Positions 13,936 through 23,125 of a stretch of 64,000 nt of DNA are shown here, piece by piece. Below the pieces are notes generated by a model. The model saw nothing but the letters and a program-made list of their open reading frames with translations. It did not search any database and had not been told where the DNA came from. The stretch's first letter is position 1, and every line of letters starts with the position of its first letter. The translations under genes and the position numbers were made by a program. This DNA is from Echinococcus granulosus (Eukaryota > Platyhelminthes > Cestoda > Cyclophyllidea > Taeniidae): positions 3,381,986 through 3,445,985 of the forward strand of contig NW_020170381.1 of the NCBI RefSeq assembly GCF_000524195.1, written 5' to 3'.

Positions 13936-14493
13936 TTGTGTCGCATGGCAAGATTCTATTGTGTCCAAGTTTACGTACACACGTACATCCACCTTGGCAA
14001 AAAGACTACAGCCCCAAAGACCCAAAACATGGAACGGAGCCTGCAAGAGGCAAGGGAATCCGAACTGACATCCTCCAATACAAAGGGACTCATCATAGGC
14101 GGAAGTGTTGTTGGTGGAAGTATCGTCCTCGTGGTACTGATCATCTGCTGTTGCTGCAGTGTTCGATCGCAGAAGTCCAGCAATGCAAAGGTAGTGCAAC
14201 CTGTAAAGAAGCAGACTGGCGATGGAAGAGAGCTGAACGTAGTGGAGGAGTCAGTTAGTAAGGAGGTGGATGATGGAGCAAAAAAGGATGGTGGGAGCCA
14301 TGATGATGAAGCCGACTCAGAGTTACACGCAAAGAAGGTTCGGTTCTCCTGTGAAGCTGAAAAGGAGGCGCCAGCTGACAGCTCCGCATTAATGGAGACC
14401 ACACCTGTTGCAAAACTAGCTGCAAGTTTGCCCTCCTATGCCAAGATTCGAGGGGGCAAAACCTCTCCATTTTACTCAAACGCAGAACCATAG
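13936..14493 (+). CDS. terminal exon of a single-pass membrane protein
   Basis: The frame opens right after a strong pyrimidine-rich acceptor (CTCTTTTTCC...CGCAG, ending at 13935) and runs 185 codons to a stop at 14491-14493. It encodes a short lumenal segment and then a clear transmembrane helix, GLIIGGSVVGGSIVLVVLII, followed directly by CCCC, a likely palmitoylation cluster. The cytoplasmic tail of about 110 residues is highly charged (Lys/Glu/Asp/Ser) and ends SPFYSNAEP. The Gly-rich helix followed by cysteines is typical of type I receptors or adhesion proteins, but no family is recognised. Upstream exons on the plus strand were not identified; an internal ATG at 13957 gives an alternative shorter start. 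AATAAA lies 121 nt downstream at 14614. Confidence 0.6.
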   Translation: MCRMARFYCVQVYVHTYIHLGKKTTAPKTQNMERSLQEARESELTSSNTKGLIIGGSVVGGSIVLVVLIICCCCSVRSQKSSNAKVVQPVKKQTGDGRELNVVEESVSKEVDDGAKKDGGSHDDEADSELHAKKVRFSCEAEKEAPADSSALMETTPVAKLAASLPSYAKIRGGKTSPFYSNAEP

Positions 14494-14613
14494 CGAGTAA
14501 ATATGTCCCCACATTCAAACAAATGATATTTTTCATACCATGTTTTACTCCAATGTTCAAGTTTATGAGTATTTACCATAGCATAACATCATGACCTTAC
14601 CGACTTCATTGTT

Positions 14614-14619
14614 AATAAA
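14614..14619 (+). terminator. polyadenylation signal AATAAA
   Basis: A canonical AATAAA hexamer stands 121 nt after the stop of the membrane-protein exon, on the same strand, and is followed by AT-rich sequence. It fits as that gene's cleavage and polyadenylation signal. Confidence 0.5.
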
Positions 14620-15189
14620 CGCATTATTTAATCTAAAAAAGAAGTTTGTTCTTTCAAGTCTATAGTCAACGCAGCGAGTTTCACTTATGCTTTGACCGAT
14701 ATTGTTCCCGACTGAGCATTTGATTGTTGTGTGATCGTTATAACTGCTCCACTAAAACGTGGGTGAATATTTTTTGAGTTGATGCCATTTCTCTCGCATC
14801 AGGGTGATTGGTGCTGCTCGCAGAGAAAACAAATTTTATTTCAGATATAAATGGATCATTGATAGAGGCGGTCTTCCTGGAGCCTCCGTCATTTAACCAA
14901 GCCAAAAAGGAAAATTTGATAGGATTTTCGAAGAATTTACTTTAATATGCATGTAAAGCATTTTAAATGACCGCACTGAGTGAGAAAATTCGAAATCGCA
15001 GGCCTCATGCTAAAATAGAAGTGGCTTCGACGACTTATGTTTTTAGCGAGATAGTTTTCTTATCATACGCGGAAACCGCAAAATACAAAGGTTTATAAAT
15101 TTCAGGTCTAATATATGCGAGACATAGTATAGTATTTTACTTGGCATTAAGCAGTAAGTCAGCCATTTAAAAGTACACTTTTCTTTTTA

Positions 15190-15310
15190 CTGATGCTAGC
15201 TAGGCAGCCTGCCTCCGGGCCATGCCAGTAGCCCCAAAACCTACTATACCTCGGAATGACATTCCGCTCGAGCATTATGTCTTGTTTCGTCCCGGAGGGC
15301 TACACCATAA
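15190..15310 (+). repeat. partial solo LTR of the miniature LTR element
   Basis: The core matches the sense-strand LTR: a GC-rich part with CCTCCGGGCCATGCCAGTAG, then a degraded CGAGCATTATGTCTTGTTTCG segment and the CCCGGAGGG end. The AATAC-type 5' end is missing or too degraded to see. Confidence 0.55.
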
Positions 15311-15657
15311 GCATCCATCCAGTGGGAATTGTGGCTGTACGCCAAGTTAGAATAAAGTGAAAAGGCAGCCTGCCACTAGTAACGTGAGATAGGTATTAAT
15401 TTCCTAATATCTCTTCAACTATTTCAAAAAATCGAATAATAAGTAAATGGTCCAAATAAATCTGCATTGTAGATAAAAGATGTTTTGGTCATGATTGTAA
15501 TTTTGCGGTCGGTGGGGATATTCCTGGTGGATATCTACTTTAGGTAGAATGGATTTAAAGAATAAAGGCACATGATGAGATGACTTAAGCTTCAATTTGT
15601 TCCAGAAGCCCAGAGCTTGTTGGTCATTGTTTGGCAACATCTTCCACTAATAAAGTA

Positions 15658-15855
15658 TGTATGGCGCCTTACAACTTCCCTGAAGGTGAGAGGAGACATA
15701 ATACTCGGGCAGAATGTGCATTGTCGACCTACACGAGGTCCTGGGGACTACCGGCATGGCCTGGAGACCAAACCGCCTGGCGGATGCACAGTGGAAGGGT
15801 CCCTAAGTAGCCCTTTGCCAAAACCGAGAATTTGACAAACGACAAAAGTATTGCA
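15658..15855 (-). repeat. solo LTR of the miniature LTR element
   Basis: Read on the plus strand it shows the antisense signature of the family: CCCTGAAGG, ATACTCGGGCAGAATGTGCA, TTGTCGACCTACA, GGCATGGCC, and ending CCAAAACCGAG...GTATTGCA. The sense start is at 15855 and the probable end at 15658. No clear target duplication flanks it. Confidence 0.7.
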
Positions 15856-17637
15856 TAAGAACTAATTGCAATTAATATATAGACGAAATGAAGTGATTTA
15901 ATACCAATTTTACCACTTTTTGGTTACGGCCCTCGAGCAAATTTGTTTCAAGCGATTTTAACTATCTAACTAAACTAAGATGTCTATAGGTAAACGGATG
16001 CATTCTAAGTGAAAATAAAGTAGTATTTTTGAAATTACTTATGTTTTTTTTTGATGTCCAGCTGTCACTTTGCTAAAAGAAAAATGATTTTTCGAAATCT
16101 CAAAATCGTACTTACTCTCGATAGACCAAGGATGCTGAGCAAATGCAGATTGAGAAAAGTTAGATTTTAAGGTGAAATGATTCTAGTCTACACAAGCCGT
16201 GTAAGAGGGTGTTCCAAATGCAATTTTGAGTATTACGTAACCGAATGTAGGGTGTAAAAAGCCCCACTACAGCCATAATGAGCAACTTTAAGAAGCAACT
16301 TTATGAAACATTGAAGTATGATTCAACGATAACAGTAGTCTCGTTTCTGTACTGACAAAGGAGACCCCATTGCCGTTTGTTACCGCCAAGTATTCATTCC
16401 CCTGTTTGGCGGCAGGACTTTAAGGCTCGTAACCAATAGGGGTACTATTTCCTTAAAATGCTAACACTATATTTTGCTGCTTTGATCAATTTAAATGGCT
16501 GCATTTTAATTTAAAACGGGGCGTTAGGAAAAATGGGCCAAAATACGGCTAAAAATGGCATGTGTTGTTAATAGCCTCTCTTGTTGTCCTACAGTCGGGG
16601 GCAACTTTGTCCAACGTTTTCTGCCTAGAACAATAGAAATTAATTGTTTTCTATCAAAGCGCATTTATATAGTATCCATTCTATTGTCATTTTACATGTC
16701 TTTTCCGCAGCCAAAGCAATCATTAAACTTTATGGCAGACAGTGGGAGCACAGGTATTTGATTCACAAAGTGAATGGACGATTTTTTTAGCATCATTATT
16801 TGAGAAAACCATTCAAACAGCATGGGGATACCCAATTTAAAATTCAGAAAACGCCTTACATTGGTGAGACACAAGAAATGCTTCGCGAATATTTTCCCAG
16901 TAATGAGGAGAGATGAAGTTGGCGTTCTCAAGAAGCGCCGTATGATACATCACAATTTACATGAACACGCACCATATTACCTCTTTTTAAAATTTGCAGG
17001 TAGAACAGGAACACATCGCTACTATTCTGAATACTAATATTACCATAATACTTTTGGAAATTTACGATAGAAGAATTATCATGAGATGAGAGATTGCGAT
17101 TTGTACAAGATTAGGATAGATTTCACTTGTGATACTCTAAGTACGTAGTTATTGTGTTGTGGCTTGGTTGATTCTCACTAGCACCTCCTCTGATTAATGC
17201 AATTCGCAGGTATTTCAAGGCAACTTAAAAGCTCACTGAAAATTCCCAGTTAAGATTTGAATGAATGACGTTAAATTGGAGACAATGGGGCCACTTTCAA
17301 TGCCTCTTCGTAACATGTAATTAAGAAGACGGCAGACAATGGCCACTCATGACAGTAATAATGAAAATAAATATGGGAAGTTAAGCTTAACGCTATTGTA
17401 ATACATGTCTAGTTGAATGTACCTTTTAGGCGAGAGGCGGTCAGTAAACGCTGGTCGAACGCCATCCGTCTAGGAGGACGAAACCTTCCCTGAACACGCC
17501 TTAACCGCGATATCTGTGCCCCTTTTGTTATCTCTACCCAACATAGCATACCCTCCTCGTTCAACTCGTCTACTCGTTTCAAGGGTATAAAGAGAGGGGT
17601 GAAAGAGTGGAACATTGAACTCATTACACCTTTAAAA

Positions 17638-17799
17638 TGCGGTAATTATTAGTTTAACTCTTTGATTTTGTAATGGGCCACTCAGGGAATCCGCTATGGC
17701 CTTTGGACATGCAAGTAGCCTCAATCCCTTCTGTGCGTCGACAATACATATTCCAGCCGAGTAGTATGTCTTCTTTTGTCTTCAGGGAAGTCTCGGAGA
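17638..17799 (+). repeat. solo LTR of the miniature LTR element
   Basis: A sense-strand copy: TTTAACTCTTTG near the start, then GGGCCACTCAGGG, GTCGACAATACATATTC, CCGAGTAGTATGTCTTCTTT and the end CTTCAGGGAAGTCTCGGAG. It probably closes with GCTGCA at 17799. Both borders are approximate. Confidence 0.65.
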
Positions 17800-18588
17800 G
17801 CTGCACTATATCCAATTCTTTGACAGGCAAATTCATTTTAGCACTTTGATAGTAATGCAGCACGTTTGCCACTAACAATAACTTTTAATGTTAAAAGTGA
17901 TGGCAAACAGTGCAAATATTTCCCGCACCTTGCCATAGTGCATTTGCCAAGGGAGTTCATTTAGCCTACTATAGGCACAAAATACCTAAGTAACAGATGT
18001 TAAAAATTTCCATTCATCAAGTTTCAAAGGAAGTCTTTTCCAGATCTTAGGCTGGATATTTAAAGGTGATATGATGTCTTCGTTGTTCCCCTGTTCCGTC
18101 CTTGCTTTCAGACTCTTAGATCGAGAAGATTGGCTAGAGGAAAGTATTACTTAGCAAATCATCAAAGTGTTGTGGGGAGACCAGCATTTGCCTCCCACTT
18201 AAGATAAATGCGTACCAATTTTTTATTCATCCACTCGTCAAATAACAGAGCTGATTTGATAAATACATGAACGGAATTAACAAAAGTTTCATTGCACTGC
18301 TGCTACAGAAATTATACATGTTCTCAGGGTTTATAATACATCCAAGGTACGCGCTTGCGAATTCATTTTCTAATTTGAAATAAATACAATTTTTTGTCAC
18401 AATTGGCACACGTTGTGCCTAACTTCAAAAAACCATAAAAAATACTGCACGGAGGAAATAAAGGTCAGGAATTTTGAAGAAAATGACAAAATCCTTATCA
18501 AACACCTCCATGAAAGCGCCACTAGAGCCGTTGTATTTAAAGAAGTGCATTGAAATAGGTCAGAATTGCAAAGAATTAGGAATGTCAA

Positions 18589-18804
18589 TATAATACTTTG
18601 GTTGTTTATTTAACTCTCGTTTTTAGTAAATAGACCACTCAGGTGCTCTGCCATTGTACCTCCCCCGGGTGGCCTGACCTCCGGGCTTTGCCAGCAGCCT
18701 CAAGCTCTTTTGAATGTTGAATATATATATATATATATATATTCATCTATTCTGCTTTAGCATCACTTCTTCTTTCGCCCTTAGGGAAGTCTCGGATCTA
18801 TACA
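18589..18804 (+). repeat. 5' LTR of copy A
   Basis: Starts TATAATAC (the other copies have TGTAATAC) and ends TATACA immediately before the primer-binding-site-like segment. At 216 bp it is longer than its partner, because an (AT)n run of about 23 bp at 18720-18742 has expanded within it. Confidence 0.75.
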
Positions 18805-19453
18805 CTGGTGGCAGCGGAAGGCAAACCCGATCATAAGGGACATCTGCCCTGATTTCTATTTCTGGGTAATAAACCTCAGTGGGATGTAAGAAGTGCATAT
18901 GCTATGGATGGATGAATCGGTGATGACTCCTGACAGAAGGGCTGAAAATGACGTCTTCCTTCGATAACCACCCCAGTTCCGTGATCTGCAGAAAAGCTAT
19001 TAACAATTTAAGCAATTCTGGTCGTGAACCATCTAAAATTGTTCCTTATGGTGTTGTCTATTGGTCCCTAATGATGATTTTATTTATGTGGACTCAATCA
19101 CTTTCCTACTAGCTGATTCGAAACAAGACATATGTAGGTGGGTAACAATGAAGTGAAAATAATGTGGCAAGGAGAAAAAGACGCAAAACAGTGTTAAACC
19201 CTGTTTTTTTTTTGCTATTTGACTCTGTTTTTAGTCCAGTGCTCCCACGACTAGCTATGGATATGCACGATGGCCAGCGAGTCCTTCGTCCGCGAATCCT
19301 GTTCTCACACAAGGTATAAACTCCAGATCCAGTGAAGTCGTGGTCAGGTATCTTCTTAGTTTTACGCAAAATCGTGGGTGTTTCACAGTATAAATTGCGT
19401 TGAGATAGCTGACGACAGAGGTTGATGAAGGGGAGTGCCGGGGACGACGCTCA

Positions 19454-19466
19454 AAAGGGGAGGGGG
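19454..19466 (+). other. polypurine tract of copy A
   Basis: AAAAGGGGAGGGG immediately precedes the 3' LTR (spacer GCTT, then TGTAATACG). The matching position in copy B reads AAAAGAGGAGAGGGG, so the tract is conserved between copies, as expected for the plus-strand priming site of an LTR retrotransposon. Confidence 0.65.
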
Positions 19467-19469
19467 CTT

Positions 19470-19660
19470 TGTAATACGTTAGATGTTAGTTTAACTTCCG
19501 GTTTTGATAAAGGCGCCAATAAGGTGCTCCACCATTTTTTCTTCTACGGGGGGCTGGCCTATGGGCCATGCCAGTAGACCCAAGCCCTACCGTACGTCGA
19601 TAATATTCCTTCCGAGTAGTACGTCTTCTTTCCTCTTTAGGTAAGTCTTAAGATGCTACA
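19470..19660 (+). repeat. 3' LTR of copy A
   Basis: Starts TGTAATACGTTAG and ends GATGCTACA, so it has the TG...CA termini of an LTR. It is 191 bp and is followed directly by the GTCAA target duplication. Confidence 0.75.
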
Positions 19661-19665
19661 GTCAA

Positions 19666-20645
19666 CAAACTAGTTCAATTCGATGATTAAGTTATTGAGG
19701 CAGTAGGTTAGTTGTACAGTGAAATTCAACTGACTTAAAATATGTTATGACGAGAGCGATTGTAGATACGGTCGTGCTTCTGTACATTTGGCTCATACAT
19801 CTTGATCCGACACCCATTCACCGATAGAAGTGGAGACCTTCACCCTGGCCTTTTTCTTTCCTAAATTAAGTTAAGCATTTCTGATAAAACGAGAAAAAAA
19901 TCTTGTGTAAAAAAGATGCAAATTTATCATTACATTACTGTAGATTAGCTGCGTCTGTAAAAGCCACTTTAACTAACAAATGAGCATCCAGTGGACAACA
20001 CATTTACACCTTTTACAGACTTACAATGTAGCATACTATTGCCGCGTGTACGACACTAGTTGTATACCAATAAGGTCGGTAATGCATAGAAATCTTTCAC
20101 TTCATTTCAAAATTGAAAAACGTAATTCATTTTTACATTATTAATTACACTTTCAGAGTTTAGGAGTAGTGCGTGACTAAGGTGGTCATTAAAAGCACCT
20201 ACGCGACCATTCTATTCATGGCAATATCTGTCGCCCTCTTCGGTGGGAATTGTTCGCACCTGTGGGCCAGTTGTTGCAGCCAAGGTAGGGTTCGGTGGAA
20301 AGTTTAACTTAAAATTGAGCTCGAAAATCTTAATTGTTCCCTTGTTGTTATTGTTAGTGCCCAAAATTTATGAAAAACACTGCCCAACTCGGAAGCCTTT
20401 AATAGACTCTTTATTTCGGTCCTATGGGGATTCCTACATGCCGTGTAGGCAAAGAATATGTGCTAACCTTATGCGGCAAAGTAAAATGTCCCGGTTCCCA
20501 TGTGAAGTTGTGAAAACATTGTACTTTTATGATGGCAATTTACATTTCGAGGTGTCTTTTTCGATTAGAGGTGTATCATTGAGAACAAGCAGTAATTCTC
20601 TAATAGGCGGGATTGTGTAAAGTGAGTTTCCATCAAGCGTTTTAA
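19666..20645. other. intergenic / Prospero 3' flank
   Basis: This contains the 3' untranslated region of the Prospero gene. A minus-strand AATAAA at 20415-20410, about 230 nt past the stop codon, is a good polyadenylation signal candidate. A 125-codon plus-strand ORF at 20243-20620 overlaps it and is judged a chance ORF. Confidence 0.4.
20410..20415 (-). terminator. polyadenylation signal for the Prospero gene
   Basis: A minus-strand AATAAA (TTTATT on the given strand) about 230 nt past the Prospero stop codon. It is the nearest canonical hexamer that I noticed. Confidence 0.4.
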
Positions 20646-23125
20646 CTACATTTTACATTTTAAATATCGGAAATGTTCAGGAACGGGTAGATCGAATAGA
20701 GCGATTGTTTTGTAAATCTTCTTTTTCCATGCCGAATGTCTGTCAGCACCGGTAATAATTGCAATAAAAAATTCCAAAACTGTCATTTCCACCATCACAA
20801 TGAATTCTGCTGGTGTCTGAAAAGTTAAAAAAATTTTATAAAGGCACAAAGACATTCTAACCATCTTCCCTATTCCCCTTTCATCATAAGCATATGTTTC
20901 CGAACACGCATATCTGAAGAGAAGGGAATAAAATATATGGATTAAATAATCCATCGTTTAATGAAACCAAGTACTTTTAATAATTAAATGGCAGAGACGT
21001 AAGTGATGGTAAGGGTTTAAACATCTGACTGTCTAAACCCATATTTTTTTTAAAGGATGCATAGGTGATTTCATTAAAGTGCTTGATATTTAGGATAGGA
21101 AGCCGAGATTTATGAAAATTTGCTCCCCATAAATTGATTTGCAGAAGCAATTATGGAAGTAGCTTTCTAATAGCATACAGGATTCAAAGTCTGGGCTCTG
21201 GGCTCGTAGAACGAAGTCAATGCTAACCTCACTTTTCATTCCACGATTGTAGTGTACAATAAGAGTTTTGTAAAGTCCAAATTTCGGCATTATCCGGATA
21301 AGTTCAGGTGATCGTACGCCTTCTGCAACAAGCGCGCGTGTGTATCTTTCAACATTGATGTAGAAAAACTCGCTGCCAAAAATAAATAATGTACAGATCA
21401 GGGTAGAATGTAAATATGTTACTTAAAAAGCATAAGTAGCAAATAATAATTAGTTTAAAATGACTTGTAGAGAAGGTAACGATTTCCCGGTCGTCGAGTC
21501 GATAGGGCACACGGACACGAGAACACCCGCAGGAAGGTTGACTATTGCCTTGGCTTACCGGAAGTTGCTGAACCATTTGACCAGCTGGGCTGTGTTGTAG
21601 CGATTAAACGTTACCTCTGGGAAGAAGTATTTAAGGTAGGCAGAATTCGGATAACGTGCGTAGAGGAACATCAGCTTTGCCTTTCGTAGATGCTCGTCAC
21701 TCAGAATTTCACCCTTAATTTATGTGCATTTGTAAGCAAGCCTATTTGAATATACTCGACTAATTTAGGTTATTATCACGCAATCTGGTACTCCAGAATC
21801 TATCTTTTATGATTATTCTACGAAAAAGGTAAATGCTTAATTTACGAAGACTTTCACTTGTAATTATATTTTACAAAGGAAAGATCTAATCACTTCTTCT
21901 TCCTAGCAGTGCTAACATAAAGGGAATAAAAACTTCAGCTCTCCATTATCATTGTATAAATGGAGGTCTTATTCCAGGTTTCAGTAGAAAATATTTCCGC
22001 TTATTACTTCCTAAGAAACACCTCTTTGAGATCACTATAACGGAGTAAAAATATACTTACAATCAACGGCCAGTATCACTCCGACATGTTCATCATATGT
22101 AAGTAAAAAAGGCGATTGCAGTCAACCTACCTTCAGAATGCGTTGGACAGATGTAACCTTCGAAACTGTCATCGCGCGCTCAGAGCTCAAGTTCATTGGT
22201 CCTTCAAGAGGACGATGATTTATTCGATTAAGAGGCGTATGGATCTCTTTGCAAGCCGCCTTCTGTTGTCGTTTCCATATATTTTCTTTTCCTATGCCAT
22301 TCTCAGCCAACCGGTTCTCGATCTGTCGCATACTGAGTTCCATGATCTGGGAAAAATCGTGACCTCCTTGCTCTAATTCTGATTCCTGACTCCAAATAGC
22401 TTCTCGTGACCCATCTTTGATCGAAAGCCAAAGTGGCAGATTAGCTTGCATGAGCATTGGAGTGTTTAAGAGCAAGGATGGAGGCGGGACGATGTAAACA
22501 GCTTTTGGCGGACTCATGTAAAATTGTAGGCTGTTACTAACTTGCGGTGGAGTTGCGAAATCTGGTTCAAAATGCGTCCGCTGATCCAAAACTGAGCATG
22601 TGAATAATTTTGCATTCCGAGAAAAAGTCATTGTGGTAAGCTATAGTTTGGAGTACAAATACACGAAATTAATGTGGGAGTTGTTCCAAAGATCACAGGT
22701 GGACAAAAAAGTGAGTAGCACTTCTTTTCCTTTACCTATCCAGGCACATTTTTTATGGTTTTTTTAAGCATAAAATAACATGGGATATGTAAAATAACTA
22801 TTAAACATTATTTGAAAATGGGGTAATGGTGCATAATTGGGTCTGTACAGTAGGGGTATGCTTTTTTTGCAAATAGAACTTGCTATGAAAATACGAATCC
22901 CTGGTTAAAATGAAGGATAATCTGATGGCCCAACTCACCTCTGTAAACCACTGACTAGAACAGGTTGAGAAGAGTGTATGACGCGTTCCATTTATATAGG
23001 GTTCGGTGTCAGCCCATGGACCTTCGGCCATTGGACACTCATATTTTGGGTGCCCAGATTTTCGCGACAATGGAGTACTGGTGGCGGCGGCTGGAAACTG
23101 TGGAGGACCTGCATATGCGATTCGA
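20646..23125 (-). CDS. Prospero/PROX homeobox transcription factor (3' part)
   Basis: Five minus-strand exons with matching phases: 23125-22939, 22640-22131, 21713-21559, 21372-21228 and 20816-20646 (stop). They encode 388 residues. The last 160 or so form the composite homeo-Prospero domain at the extreme C-terminus, as in all Prospero/PROX proteins. Visible hallmarks are [39 protein letters not shown]-like [11 protein letters not shown] and [20 protein letters not shown]. The WFSNFREF recognition helix is intact and the DNA-binding domain is split by three introns. Upstream of it the protein is Pro/Ser-rich and low in recognisable motifs, which is usual for the family. Prospero proteins are nuclear DNA-binding regulators of neural and stem-cell fate. 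The N-terminal exons are missing: the first exon listed starts in mid-codon, so more exons must lie above 23.1 kb. Confidence 0.9.

Larger units (their letters stand above)
14620..18583. other. intergenic, with solo LTR repeats
   Basis: No gene is seen. The stretch carries three degenerate LTR-type repeats, listed separately (15190-15310, 15658-15855 and 17638-17799), in AT-rich unique sequence. Confidence 0.4.
18589..19660 (+). mobile_element. TRIM-like miniature LTR retrotransposon, copy A
   Basis: A 1072-bp element with direct terminal repeats (18589-18804 and 19470-19660). It is flanked by a perfect 5-bp duplication, GTCAA, at 18584-18588 and 19661-19665. Just inside the 5' LTR, TGGTGGCAGCGG (18806-18817) is placed and shaped like a tRNA primer-binding site. 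Just before the 3' LTR is a polypurine tract, AAAAGGGGAGGGGG. The internal part is about 665 bp and holds no gag, protease or reverse transcriptase frame, so the element is non-autonomous. This is the layout of terminal-repeat retrotransposons in miniature, known from plants and from taeniid tapeworms. It lies about 1 kb beyond the Prospero stop codon. The two LTRs differ by many substitutions plus an AT microsatellite, so the insertion is old. Confidence 0.8.

Noticed and set aside
18589..19660. Copy A as an autonomous retrotransposon or viral remnant
   Set aside because: The 665-bp interior has no gag, protease, reverse transcriptase or integrase frame, and the other full copies are equally short.
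20243..20620. 125-codon plus-strand ORF
   Set aside because: It lacks a clear start and motifs and overlaps the predicted 3' untranslated region of the Prospero gene; ORFs of this length arise by chance in a 64 kb window.
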